Shown one piece after another: positions 1-8,040 of a DNA stretch of 64,000 nt (position 1 is the first letter of the stretch; every line of letters begins with the position of its first letter). The translations under genes were made by a program, and so were the position numbers. This DNA comes from Nocardioides sp. GY 10113 (GTDB taxonomy: Bacteria; Actinomycetota; Actinomycetes; Propionibacteriales; Nocardioidaceae), in NCBI RefSeq assembly GCF_004919105.1, contig NZ_STGK01000019.1:29668-93667 (forward strand), read 5' to 3'. Below the pieces are notes generated by a model. That model did not search any database, was not told the origin of the DNA, and worked only from the letters and a program-made list of their open reading frames with translations.

Positions 1-1
1 A

Positions 2-382
2 CGAGGCGGACTGGGGCTGGCCATGGGCCTTGCCTACGCCCTCGACGTGAAGAACCTGTCGGCCGTCAACGTCGAGTTCTACACCGGCATCGACCAGCGG
101 CTCGACGTGCCGATGATGCTGCCCCCGACGCCGGCGGCGGTGGACCTGACCGGCATGAAGGTCCTGATCGCCGACGACGTCGCCGACAGCGGGCGCACGC
201 TCGAGGCGGTGCAGAAGTTCTGCGCGGACCACGTGCTCGAGGCCCGCACCGCTGTCGTCTACGAGAAGCCGCGCTCGGTGATCAAGCCGGAGTACGCCTG
301 GAAGTCGACCGACCTCTGGATCGACTTCCCGTGGTCCTCCGAGCCGCCGCTGGTCAACCGCCGCGGCGGGATGGCGCACTGA
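2..382 (+). CDS. Phosphoribosyltransferase, C-terminal part (5' end outside window)
   Basis: The frame is open from base 2, so the N-terminus lies upstream of the window. The segment VLIADDVADSGRTL, about residues 54-67 of the visible part, matches the acidic PRPP-binding loop of type I phosphoribosyltransferases: two Asp, then a small-residue and Thr loop that grips the phosphate. Such enzymes transfer a nucleobase to PRPP in purine or pyrimidine salvage. The later WKSTDLWIDFPWSSEPP tail resembles small actinobacterial purine/xanthine-type PRTases, but the base specificity cannot be read from this fragment. The gene ends 60 bp before a HipA-like gene on the same strand. Confidence 0.8.
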   Translation, partial: RGGLGLAMGLAYALDVKNLSAVNVEFYTGIDQRLDVPMMLPPTPAAVDLTGMKVLIADDVADSGRTLEAVQKFCADHVLEARTAVVYEKPRSVIKPEYAWKSTDLWIDFPWSSEPPLVNRRGGMAH

Positions 383-442
383 CCGGCGCTCAGCCGCGGA
401 GACCCGAGGCCAGCGGCAGGGTCGGCGGCACGTCCACCTAGA

Positions 443-1219
443 GTGTCCGCCGTGCTGTCGACCGTCGTCGTGAACCGCTACGTCACCCCGCTGCGCGAGG
501 GTGGCAGCCTTCCCGGCATCGTGGAGGGCGACGACCTCGGCACCTACGTGTGCAAGTTCCGTGGAGCCGGTCAGGGGCTGCGCGTCCTGGTCGCCGAGGT
601 GATCGTGGCCGGACTCGCCCGGCGGCTGGAGATCCCGACCCCGGATCAGGTGGTGCTGGACCTCGACCCGGCGATCGCGCGCTACGAGGCCGACGAGGAG
701 GTCCAGGACCTGCTCAACGCCAGCACGGGGCTGAACCTCGGCATCGACTTCCTGCCCGGCGCGTTCGGCTTCGACTCCTCCGTCGAGCCGGCGCCGGAGG
801 TGGCGGGCCGCGTGCTGTGGCTCGACGCGCTGACCGCGAACGTCGACCGCAGCTGGCGCAACCCCAACCTGCTGGTCTGGGGCGGCGTGCTGCACGCCAT
901 CGACCACGGCGCCTCGCTCTACTTCCACTACTCCTGGCCGGGCGGTCCAGGCGATCCCCAGCGGTTCGCCCGACAGCCGTTCGACGTCAGCGAGCACATC
1001 TTCGCCCGGTTCGCGGGGGCCGCCCGCGACCAGGACGAGGCCCTGGCCGCGCTGCTCGACCGCGAGGCGCTGTACGCGACCGTCGCCGAGGTCCCCGACG
1101 AGTGGCTGGAACCGGTGCCGGATGCGGAGACACCGGAGCTCGTCCGGGAGCGCTACGTCGACTTCCTCGCCGCTCGCGTCGCGGGCGAGCGCGGCTGGCT
1201 GCCCGAGGTGACCCGATGA
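443..1219 (+). CDS. HipA-like kinase-fold protein, single-lobe length
   Basis: This 258-residue protein has features of the HipA kinase family: a DALTANVDRSWRNPNLLVW stretch (Asp, Asn-x-Asp-Arg, Asn as in the catalytic loop) followed by AIDHGASL, which occupies the position of the metal-binding Asp motif. It is much shorter than classical HipA toxins (about 440 residues), which phosphorylate glutamyl-tRNA synthetase. No HipB-type antitoxin gene is adjacent. The GTG start has no clear Shine-Dalgarno. The stop overlaps the start of a DUF3037 gene by ATGA, so the two are translationally coupled. A regulatory kinase role is inferred; no substrate is known. Confidence 0.7.
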   Translation: MSAVLSTVVVNRYVTPLREGGSLPGIVEGDDLGTYVCKFRGAGQGLRVLVAEVIVAGLARRLEIPTPDQVVLDLDPAIARYEADEEVQDLLNASTGLNLGIDFLPGAFGFDSSVEPAPEVAGRVLWLDALTANVDRSWRNPNLLVWGGVLHAIDHGASLYFHYSWPGGPGDPQRFARQPFDVSEHIFARFAGAARDQDEALAALLDREALYATVAEVPDEWLEPVPDAETPELVRERYVDFLAARVAGERGWLPEVTR

Positions 1220-1641
1220 GCACCACCACGCCCGCGCCCTACCAGTACGTCGCCCTCCGCTGCGTGCCGCGGGTGGAGCGCGAGGAGTTCATCAACGTGG
1301 GCGTCGTGCTCTACTGCCCCGACCGGTCCTTCCTGGGATCGCTGTCGCTGGTGGACGACGCCCGTCTCGCCGCGCTGGCGCCGGCCCTCGACGCGGCCGC
1401 GGTCCGCGCGGCGCTGGCCTCGGTCGAGGCGGTGTGCCGCGGCGAGGCGCACGCCGCCTTCGGGGTCGGTCAGCGCGCGACGGCGTACGGCACGCGGGAG
1501 GCGAAGGACGACCAGGGCACCCGGTTCGGGCTGCTCAAGGCGCCCCGCAGCACCGTGATCCAGCCCGGTCCGGTGCACGGCGGGCTCACCACGGACCCGG
1601 GGCGCACGCTGGAGCGCCTCCTCGAGAGCCTGGTCGGCTGA
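1216..1641 (+). CDS. DUF3037 family protein
   Basis: This 141-residue protein starts with ATG inside the stop of the HipA-like gene. It has the DUF3037 signature near its N-terminus: YQYVALRCVPRVEREEFINVGVVLYC, read here as YQYVALRCVP then EEFINVGVVLYC. The function of DUF3037 is unknown. The family is commonly encoded directly after a small HipA-like kinase, so it may be a partner or substrate of that kinase; this is inference from coupling only. A GC-rich hairpin follows, separating it from the convergent chelatase gene. Confidence 0.75.
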   Translation: MSTTTPAPYQYVALRCVPRVEREEFINVGVVLYCPDRSFLGSLSLVDDARLAALAPALDAAAVRAALASVEAVCRGEAHAAFGVGQRATAYGTREAKDDQGTRFGLLKAPRSTVIQPGPVHGGLTTDPGRTLERLLESLVG

Positions 1642-1668
1642 ACCGGGCGGACACCACGTCCGCGCGTC

Positions 1669-1707
1669 GGCACCGGCCGTCAGCCGCTCGGGCCGTCGGC
1701 CGGTGCC
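1669..1707. terminator. Hairpin between convergent genes
   Basis: A perfect 10-bp inverted repeat (GGCACCGGCC at 1669-1678, GGCCGGTGCC at 1698-1707) has a 19-base loop. It lies between the ends of the DUF3037 gene and the convergent chelatase gene. There is no T-tract, so intrinsic termination is likely but unproven. Confidence 0.45.
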
Positions 1708-1715
1708 GGTTGCGC

Positions 1716-2459
1716 TCAGACCGGGACCAGCTCGACGGCTCCCACGGCGTACCGCGCCAGGATGATGCGGGCCACCTCGGGGTGGGCGCCGAGCGGCTCC
1801 GACACGGCGACCGCGCCGGCCTCCAGCGCGAGCTCGGTCGCCCGGTCCAGCAGCGTGCCCGGCGCCAGGAACAGGGAGCCCACGGCGATGTGGCGACGGC
1901 CCTCGCCGCGAAACGCCCGGACGGCCTCGCCGGTCGCCGGCGGCGCGCTGGTCGCGTACGCCGCGGTGACGGGGAGCTTGTGGTGGGTACCCCACACGCG
2001 GGCCAGCCTGGCGACTGCCTGGTTGGCCAAGGGGTCCGAGGTGCCGGCGGCGGCCAGCACGAGCGCGTCGAGCTCGCGCACCCGAGCCTCCTTGAGAGCG
2101 ACCCGGAGGCGCTGGTCGAGGACCTCGAGGAAGCAGGCCTCGAGACCGAGCACCGGGGTGGCCTGGATCTTCAGGCCGGGGTGGCGCTCGGTCGCCTCGG
2201 CGATCATCGCCGGGACGTCCACGCGGGCGTGGAACGCTTCGATGAGGAGCAGCGGTACGACGACGATCTCGTCGTACCCGGCCCGCACCAGCTTGTCGAC
2301 GACGGTCTGGAAGCCGGGCTTGGAGCGCTCCAGGAACGCGCGCTCGATCCGGAGGTCGGGGCGCTGTGCCTTGGCTTCGTCGACAAGGGCAGTGATCGTG
2401 GCAGCGGAGCGCGGGTCACGACTGCCGTGGGCCAGAGCCACCAGGGCGGGAGCGGTCAT
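1716..2459 (-). CDS. Sirohydrochlorin chelatase-type protein (CbiX family)
   Basis: This 247-residue protein begins VALAHGSRDPRS, the characteristic N-terminal strand and histidine of CbiX/SirB class II chelatases. Two similar halves follow, as in the long actinobacterial forms. Such enzymes insert Fe2+ into sirohydrochlorin to give siroheme, the cofactor of the sulfite reductase encoded just upstream on the same strand. I chose the ATG at 2459 because AGGAGG lies about nine bases before it; the ATG at 2483 lies upstream of that site. It is 120 bp downstream of cysH and is probably the last gene of the sulfur operon. Confidence 0.85.
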   Translation of the reverse strand: MTAPALVALAHGSRDPRSAATITALVDEAKAQRPDLRIERAFLERSKPGFQTVVDKLVRAGYDEIVVVPLLLIEAFHARVDVPAMIAEATERHPGLKIQATPVLGLEACFLEVLDQRLRVALKEARVRELDALVLAAAGTSDPLANQAVARLARVWGTHHKLPVTAAYATSAPPATGEAVRAFRGEGRRHIAVGSLFLAPGTLLDRATELALEAGAVAVSEPLGAHPEVARIILARYAVGAVELVPV

Positions 2460-2579
2460 CTTCTCGCTCCTCCTCTCATACATCAGCTACTTCATCGGTG
2501 CTTCGCGGTGCTGCTGGGCAGCTCTGCTGTTGTGCTGGGCTCGCGGCCGGCCGGGGCCGATCTCGCGCTGCGGGTCCGC

Positions 2580-3326
2580 TCAGGAGTGGATGCCGCACTC
2601 GGTCTTGTTCATGCCTGCCCACCGGCCACTGCGTGCGTCCTCGCCAGGCGCCACCCGCCGGGTGCAGGGTGCGCAGCCGATGGAGGGGTAGCCGTCGTAG
2701 ACCAGCGGATTGACGAGCACGCCGTTCTCGACGATGTAGCGCTCGACCTGCTCGTCGCTCCACCGGGCGATGGGGGAGACCTTGACCTTGCCCTTCTTGG
2801 CATCCCAGCCGATCACCGGGGCGATCACCCTGTTGTGGGTCTCGGCGCGCCGCAACCCCGTCGCCCACGCGTCGTAGCCGGCCAGCGACTCCGCCAGCGG
2901 CTTGACCTTGCGCAGCGCGCAGCAGAGGTCGGGGTTGGTCCGGTAGAGGTCCTTGCCGAGCTCGGCGTCCTGCTCGGCCACGCTCTGGGTCGGCGTGATC
3001 GTGATCAGGTTGACGTCCATCGTCGCCGCGACGGCGTCGCGGGTGCCGATCGTCTCGACGAAGTGGTAGCCGGTGTCGAGGAAGACGACGTCGATCCCGG
3101 GCACCACCTTCGCGGCGAGATCGGCGAGGACGGCGTCACCCATCGAGGAGGTCACGCAGAAGCGCTCGCCGAAGGTGGCCGCGGCCCACTCGATGATCAC
3201 CTCGGCGGGCGCCAGCTCGAGCTCGGCGCCCCAGTGGGAGACGATCTCGCGCAGCTCCTCCGGCGTGCGGCCGTCGGTGTGGGCGCCACGGAAGTCCCGC
3301 GCCTGGGCGGTGGTGCGCGCGCTCAT
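2580..3326 (-). CDS. cysH: APS/PAPS reductase, [4Fe-4S] type
   Basis: This 248-residue thiol-dependent reductase makes sulfite from activated sulfate. The N-terminal half has the nucleotide-binding SSMGDAVL (residues 60-67) and the TGYHF motif. Cysteines C135-C136 and C218-x2-C221 are the four [4Fe-4S] ligands that mark the adenylyl-sulfate (APS) reductase subtype. TECGIH near the C-terminus (C244) is the catalytic cysteine. The ATG overlaps the stop of a small CxxC protein gene, and that gene overlaps sir, giving a translationally coupled sir-orf-cysH unit. Substrate preference for APS over PAPS is inferred from the cluster cysteines. Confidence 0.93.
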   Translation of the reverse strand: MSARTTAQARDFRGAHTDGRTPEELREIVSHWGAELELAPAEVIIEWAAATFGERFCVTSSMGDAVLADLAAKVVPGIDVVFLDTGYHFVETIGTRDAVAATMDVNLITITPTQSVAEQDAELGKDLYRTNPDLCCALRKVKPLAESLAGYDAWATGLRRAETHNRVIAPVIGWDAKKGKVKVSPIARWSDEQVERYIVENGVLVNPLVYDGYPSIGCAPCTRRVAPGEDARSGRWAGMNKTECGIHS

Positions 3327-3490
3327 CGGGAGCCGCCCGGGCGCACCATGCCCAGCATCGTGACGGTGAAGGCGCGCAGGCACGAGCGGCACTCCCAGCC
3401 GCGCTCGGCCGGGAACAGGTCGGTCTCGCCGCAGTAGGGGCAGTGGAACGGGACCGCCCGCTCGCCCGCGCCGCCCGCGCCGGCGCTCAT
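3323..3490 (-). CDS. Small double-CxxC (zinc-ribbon-like) protein between sir and cysH
   Basis: This 55-residue protein contains CPYC (residues 17-20) and CRSC (residues 34-37), an arrangement expected for a zinc ribbon or a small rubredoxin-like fold. Its ATG overlaps the sir stop (ATGA) and its stop overlaps the cysH start (ATGA), so it is made in step with both reductases. Electron delivery, cluster insertion or assembly are possible roles, none shown by the sequence. The codon pattern and double coupling make it very likely real despite its length. Confidence 0.75.
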   Translation of the reverse strand: MSAGAGGAGERAVPFHCPYCGETDLFPAERGWECRSCLRAFTVTMLGMVRPGGSR

Positions 3491-5205
3491 GCGGTCGGCT
3501 CCAATGTCTTGTCCCCGCGCAGCAGGTCGTCCTCGGCGCGCGCGGCCCAGGAGGTGAAGGACTCACCCTCGGTGCGGTCGGCCAGGAAGTTGCTGACGAC
3601 GCTGGTGACGTAGTCGTCGAGGCCCGCGCTGGTCACCTTGTGCGCGCGCAGCTTGCGCCCGAAGTTGGCGTGCAGCCCGGTGGCGCCGCCGAGATGGACC
3701 TGGAAGCCCTCGACCTGCTCGCCCTCGTGCATGACGAGCTGGCCCTTGAGGCCGATGTCCGCGACCTGGGTGCGGGCGCAGGCGTTCGGGCAGCCGTTCA
3801 CGTTGACCGTGATCGGGACCTCGATGTCGGGGAACCGCCGCTCGAGCTCGGCGACGAGGTCGCGGGCCCGGTTCTTGGTGTCGACGATCGCGAGCTTGCA
3901 GAACTCGATGCCGGTGCAGGCCATCGTGTTGCGCCGCCACTGGGACGGGCGGCCGGAGAGGCCGATCTCGTCGAGGCGGTCGAGCAGGGACTCGACGCGA
4001 TCGGGAGCCACACCGATCAGCACGATCTTCTGGTACGGCGTGAGGCGGGCGCCGGCGACGCCGTACTCGGCCATCAGGTCGGCGAGCTTGACCAGCAGGC
4101 TGCCGGAGACCCGGCCGACCGTCGGTGCCAGGCCGATGTAGACGTTGCCGTCCTTCTGGGCGTGGACCCCGATGTGGTCACGGTGCCCGACCGGCGTCTC
4201 GGGGGAGTCCAGGCGGACCAGCTGGCGGCCGAGGTACTCGTTCTCCAGCACCTCACGGAACTTCTCCACGCCCCAGTCGGCGACCAGGAACTTGAGTCGC
4301 GCGCGGGAGCGCAGCCGCCGGTAGCCGTAGTCGCGGAAGATGCTGGCGACGCCGGACCACACGTCCGGCACCTCGTCCAGCGGCACCCACACGCCCAGCT
4401 TCTGGGCGAGCATCGGGTTGGTGGAGAGGCCGCCGCCTACCCAGACGTCGAAGCCCGGGCCGTGCTCGGGGTGCACGCTGCCGACGAACGAGACGTCGTT
4501 GGTCTCGGGGGAGACGTCGTGGCTCGGGTGGCCGGTCAGGGCGGTCTTGAACTTCCGCGGGAAGTTCGAGAACTCCGGGTTGCCGATGTAGCGGCGCTCG
4601 ATCTCCTCCAGTGCGGGCGTCCCGTCGATGATCTCGTCGGCGGCGACGCCGGCCACGGGGGAGCCGAGGAAGGGGCGCGGCGAGTCGCCGCAGGCCTCGA
4701 GCGAGTGCAGGCCGACCTGGTCCAGGCGGTCCCAGATCGCGGGCACGTCCTCGATCCGGATCCAGTGGTACTGGATGTTCTCGCGGTCGGTGACGTCCGC
4801 GGTGTCGCGGGCGTAGTCGACGCCGATCTGGCCCAGGGCACGCACCGCGTCGGCGCTGAGCAGCTTGCCGTCGGAGCGGACCCGGAGCATGAAGAACCGG
4901 TCGTCGAGCTCCTCCTCGGGCAGCGATCCGGTCTTGCCGCCGTCGATGCCGGGCTTGCGCTGGGTGTAGAGGCCCATCCAGCGGAACCGGCCGCGCAGGT
5001 CGGCGGGGTCGATCGAGTCGAAGCCTCGCTTGGAGTACACGTGGAGGATCCGGGCCCGCACGTTGAGCGGGTCGTCGTCCTTCTTGGACTGCTCGTTCTT
5101 GTTCAGCGGCTCGGTGTACCCGAGTGCCCACTGGCCCTCGGCGCGGCGCGGGCGGGGGATCTCGGTGTGCTGGGCCTTCTTGGCCTGGAAACGAGGGTCG
5201 GACAT
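3487..5205 (-). CDS. sir: Ferredoxin-dependent sulfite reductase (nitrite/sulfite reductase family)
   Basis: This 572-residue enzyme reduces sulfite to sulfide by six electrons using siroheme and a [4Fe-4S] cluster. The cluster/siroheme ligands are visible as C430-x5-C436 (in MACTGIEFCKL) and C472-x3-C476 (in NGCPNAC). The two-fold repeated ferrodoxin-binding/siroheme domains and length match the mycobacterial SirA/NirA type. Its partners are cysH and a siroheme chelatase gene downstream. A cysteine-type leader peptide lies 82 bp upstream, suggesting attenuation control by cysteine supply. Sulfite rather than nitrite is preferred because of the cysH neighbour. Confidence 0.93.
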   Translation of the reverse strand: MSDPRFQAKKAQHTEIPRPRRAEGQWALGYTEPLNKNEQSKKDDDPLNVRARILHVYSKRGFDSIDPADLRGRFRWMGLYTQRKPGIDGGKTGSLPEEELDDRFFMLRVRSDGKLLSADAVRALGQIGVDYARDTADVTDRENIQYHWIRIEDVPAIWDRLDQVGLHSLEACGDSPRPFLGSPVAGVAADEIIDGTPALEEIERRYIGNPEFSNFPRKFKTALTGHPSHDVSPETNDVSFVGSVHPEHGPGFDVWVGGGLSTNPMLAQKLGVWVPLDEVPDVWSGVASIFRDYGYRRLRSRARLKFLVADWGVEKFREVLENEYLGRQLVRLDSPETPVGHRDHIGVHAQKDGNVYIGLAPTVGRVSGSLLVKLADLMAEYGVAGARLTPYQKIVLIGVAPDRVESLLDRLDEIGLSGRPSQWRRNTMACTGIEFCKLAIVDTKNRARDLVAELERRFPDIEVPITVNVNGCPNACARTQVADIGLKGQLVMHEGEQVEGFQVHLGGATGLHANFGRKLRAHKVTSAGLDDYVTSVVSNFLADRTEGESFTSWAARAEDDLLRGDKTLEPTA

Positions 5206-5583
5206 GGCGAGGTGAGGTCCTTCGGGTGGAGCGCGCCCGGGCGTCGGTGGCGTGGAGGCGCAGTGTGAGGGGGCCGGCTGGGGGGACTCAGCGGGGCCAA
5301 CACATCGCGCTGCGGGTGCGCCCGAGGTCCACGTGGCGACGTACCACGAGGAAGGCGTGCGTTGCAGCGGTGACCATGGGGAAGAGTCTCACCCTGCGGA
5401 CGCCCGGTTCACAACGTCGAATCTCATGTGGTGGACAGGAATCCCAGGATATGGAACATCGGCCGGCCGTCTTCCGCCTGAGCCCGCCGCCGGTGCGACG
5501 CATGTCACATGCGCCCGCCGGCCGCATTCCGCCACGCTCGCCCTTATCGAGGTGGCGCCTCCGCCGCCGATACGCTGTGCGGC
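5206..5583. promoter_or_regulatory. Divergent regulatory region between sir leader and glyA
   Basis: This 378-bp gap separates the minus-strand sir operon from plus-strand glyA. It contains the leader peptide (5288-5377) and must hold both promoters. Short GC-rich self-complementary stretches lie between the leader stop and sir (around 5225-5260) and could form the attenuator stems, but I cannot fold them reliably. No clear -35/-10 pair or riboswitch is recognised. Confidence 0.5.
5288..5377 (-). CDS. Cysteine-attenuation leader peptide upstream of sir
   Basis: This 29-codon reading frame on the sir strand ends in RRHVDLGRTRSAMCWPR. The RRHVDLGR core followed by a cysteine codon close to the stop is the pattern of actinobacterial leader peptides found upstream of sulfur assimilation genes, where ribosome stalling at Cys codons adjusts downstream expression. 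The stop lies 82 bp before the sir ATG. The exact start is uncertain: ATG at 5377 lacks a clear Shine-Dalgarno, and internal GTG codons are alternatives. The peptide itself need not be functional. Identification rests on the motif and position. Confidence 0.72.
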   Translation of the reverse strand: MVTAATHAFLVVRRHVDLGRTRSAMCWPR

Positions 5584-7050
5584 ATGAGCGACAACGCCGC
5601 CGTGCCCCCCGCTGATTCCGCCGCCCTGGTCTCGAGCGCCTACCAGCAGGCCCTCGAGGTGATCGCCGCCGTCGAGCCCCGCGTCGCGGACGCGACCCGC
5701 CAGGAGCTGGCCGACCAGCGGGCCTCGCTCAAGCTGATCGCCTCGGAGAACTACGCCTCGCCGGCGGTGCTGCTCACCATGGGCACCTGGTTCTCCGACA
5801 AGTACGCCGAGGGCACCGTCGGCCACCGGTTCTACGCCGGCTGCCAGAACGTCGACACCGTCGAGGCGCTCGCGGCCGAGCACGCCCGTGAGCTCTTCGG
5901 CGCCCCGTACGCCTACGCGCAGCCGCACTCGGGCATCGACGCGAACCTGGTGGCGTTCTGGTCGATCCTGGCCCACCGTGTCGAGGGGCCGTGGCTGGAG
6001 AAGTACGGCGCCAAGAACGTCAACGACCTCTCCGAGGCCGACTGGGAGGCGCTCCGCCACGAGCTGGGCAACCAGCGGCTGCTCGGCATGTCGCTGGACG
6101 CCGGCGGCCACCTGACCCACGGCTTCCGCCCGAACATCAGCGGCAAGATGTTCCACCAGCAGCAGTACGGCACCGACCCCGAGACCGGTCTGCTGGACTA
6201 CGACGCGGTCCGCGCCAAGGCCAAGGAGTTCAAGCCGCTGGTGCTGGTCGCCGGCTACTCGGCGTACCCGCGGCGGGTGAACTTCGCGAAGATGCGTGAG
6301 ATCGCCGACGAGGTCGGCGCCACGCTGATGGTCGACATGGCCCACTTCGCGGGCCTGGTCGCCGGCAAGGTGTTCACCGGCGAGGAGAACCCGGTCCCCT
6401 ACGCCCACATCACCACCACGACGACCCACAAGTCCCTGCGTGGTCCCCGCGGCGGCCTCGTGCTCGCCCAGGAGGAGTACGCGTCGTCGGTGGACCGTGG
6501 CTGCCCGATGGTCCTCGGCGGCCCGCTCTCGCACGTGATGGCCGCCAAGGCGGTGGCGCTGGCCGAGGCCCGCCAGCCGGCGTTCGCCGACTACGCCCAG
6601 CGCGTCGCCGACAACGCGCAGTCGCTGGCCGACGGCTTCCTCAAGCGCGGTGCGCGGCTGGTCACCGGCGGCACCGACAACCACCTGGTGCTGCTCGACG
6701 TCTCCGGCTTCGGCCTGACCGGCCGGCAGGCGGAGTCGGCGCTGCTCGACGCCGGCGTGGTCACCAACCGCAACTCGATCCCGTCCGACCCGAACGGGGC
6801 CTGGTACACCTCCGGCATCCGCCTGGGCACGCCGGCGCTGACCACGCGCGGCTTCGGCCACGACGAGTTCGACCGGGTGGCAGAGCTGATCGTCGAGGTG
6901 CTCAACGGCACCGAGGCCGGCACCACCAAGGCCGGGACGCCGTCGAAGGCGTCGTACGCGATGGCGGACGGCATCGCGGACCGCACCCGCGCCGCCTCGG
7001 CGGAGCTGCTGGACAAGCACCCGCTCTACCCGGGCCTGGAGCTGGTCTGA
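5584..7050 (+). CDS. glyA: Serine hydroxymethyltransferase
   Basis: This 488-residue PLP enzyme interconverts serine and glycine with tetrahydrofolate as one-carbon acceptor. THKSLRGPRGG carries the PLP lysine (K283). LIASENYASP near the N-terminus and the YSAYPR and VDMAHFAGLVAG stretches (the latter with the PLP-pyridine Asp) are family hallmarks. It is longer than the usual 415-430 residues, with an extra segment around residues 130-200, as in some actinobacterial forms. The ATG at 5584 follows the sir divergent region. The stop is followed at once by a membrane protein gene. Confidence 0.95.
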   Translation: MSDNAAVPPADSAALVSSAYQQALEVIAAVEPRVADATRQELADQRASLKLIASENYASPAVLLTMGTWFSDKYAEGTVGHRFYAGCQNVDTVEALAAEHARELFGAPYAYAQPHSGIDANLVAFWSILAHRVEGPWLEKYGAKNVNDLSEADWEALRHELGNQRLLGMSLDAGGHLTHGFRPNISGKMFHQQQYGTDPETGLLDYDAVRAKAKEFKPLVLVAGYSAYPRRVNFAKMREIADEVGATLMVDMAHFAGLVAGKVFTGEENPVPYAHITTTTTHKSLRGPRGGLVLAQEEYASSVDRGCPMVLGGPLSHVMAAKAVALAEARQPAFADYAQRVADNAQSLADGFLKRGARLVTGGTDNHLVLLDVSGFGLTGRQAESALLDAGVVTNRNSIPSDPNGAWYTSGIRLGTPALTTRGFGHDEFDRVAELIVEVLNGTEAGTTKAGTPSKASYAMADGIADRTRAASAELLDKHPLYPGLELV

Positions 7051-7112
7051 GCGACCCCGACGCCACACCGGCCCCGGAGCCCGGCGCCTCGGACGATCGA
7101 GCGAACGGGCCG

Positions 7113-8030
7113 GTGTGGCGGCGAGCCCTGCACCAGCTGTGGCGGGTGGTCGTGGCCACAGTCGACTCGTGCCTGCGCTATCGGGTGACCGGTCTCGCGG
7201 CGGAGGGCGCCTTCTTCGCGGTGCTCTCCGTGCCGCCGCTGATCTTCGCGCTGGCGGGGTCGGTCGGCTACGTGTCCGACCGGTTCAGCGCCGACCAGGT
7301 CGAGGTCGTCCAGGCGTCGGTGATCGACCTCTTCTCGACGTTCCTCACCGACCGGGCCGTGCACCGCGTCATCGAGCCGACCATGGAGGACGTCCTCGGC
7401 AGTGGCCGGTTCGACGTCATCTCCGTGGGCTTCGTGCTCGCCCTCTGGTCGGGGTCGCGCGCACTCAACGTCTTCGTCGACACGATCACGATCATGCACG
7501 GGCTGGGTGGGCACCGCGGGATCGTGCGGACCCGCGCGCTGTCGTTCCTGCTCTACGTGCTGGCCCTCGTCACCGGCGCGATCACCATCCCGCTGGTGGT
7601 CGCCGGGCCGGCGCTGGTCCAGGAGGCGCTGCCCGACCGAGCCGACTTCCTGATGCACTTCTACTGGCCGGTCGTGGTCGTGGTGTGCATCTGCTTCCTC
7701 GCGACGCTCTACCACTTCTCGGTGCCGGTCCGGACCAGCTGGAGCTTCAACCTGCCCGGGGCCACCTTCTCGTTGCTGGCCTGGATCGCGGGCTCGACGA
7801 TGCTGCGCTGGTTCCTGACCGTCACCGCCGCCGACTCCCGGTCCGTCTACGGGCCGCTGGCCGCGCCGATCGCCATCCTGCTCTGGCTCTACCTCGTGGC
7901 CCTCGCCGTGCTGATCGGCGCCGCGGTGAACGCTGCGTTCGACACGGTGTTCCCGCAGCAGGCCACGAGCAGGGCGCGCCGCGACCTGGTCAACCGCCTC
8001 CTCCGCCGTCCCGCGCCGCGGGTGGACTAG
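7113..8030 (+). CDS. YihY/BrkB-family inner membrane protein
   Basis: This 305-residue protein has about six membrane segments and the YihY pattern: an N-terminal amphipathic helix, AAEGAFFAVLSVPPLIFAL, WSGSRALNVFVD in the middle, and YGPLAAPIAILLWLYLVALAVLIGAAVNA at the end (GAxxNA motif). The family is of uncertain function; older ribonuclease BN assignments are not supported. The GTG at 7113 is the first standard start. The frame is open back to a CTG at 7047 overlapping the glyA stop, giving a plausible acidic N-terminal extension of 22 residues. Confidence 0.8.
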   Translation: MWRRALHQLWRVVVATVDSCLRYRVTGLAAEGAFFAVLSVPPLIFALAGSVGYVSDRFSADQVEVVQASVIDLFSTFLTDRAVHRVIEPTMEDVLGSGRFDVISVGFVLALWSGSRALNVFVDTITIMHGLGGHRGIVRTRALSFLLYVLALVTGAITIPLVVAGPALVQEALPDRADFLMHFYWPVVVVVCICFLATLYHFSVPVRTSWSFNLPGATFSLLAWIAGSTMLRWFLTVTAADSRSVYGPLAAPIAILLWLYLVALAVLIGAAVNAAFDTVFPQQATSRARRDLVNRLLRRPAPRVD

Positions 8031-8040
8031 ATTCGCCGCC

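Noticed and set aside
443..1219. Full HipAB toxin-antitoxin module
   Set aside because: The kinase is half length and there is no HipB-type DNA-binding protein beside it.
1434..3437. Very long open frame on the plus strand over chelatase and cysH
   Set aside because: It is antisense to two well-recognised genes, is Arg/Gly/Ala-rich low-complexity sequence, and arises from GC-rich codon bias.
3640..5268. Long plus-strand frame opposite sir
   Set aside because: The composition is typical of a mirrored GC-rich frame; sir on the other strand has all cofactor motifs.
5389..7068. Long minus-strand frame opposite glyA
   Set aside because: No recognisable motif; glyA is certain on the plus strand.
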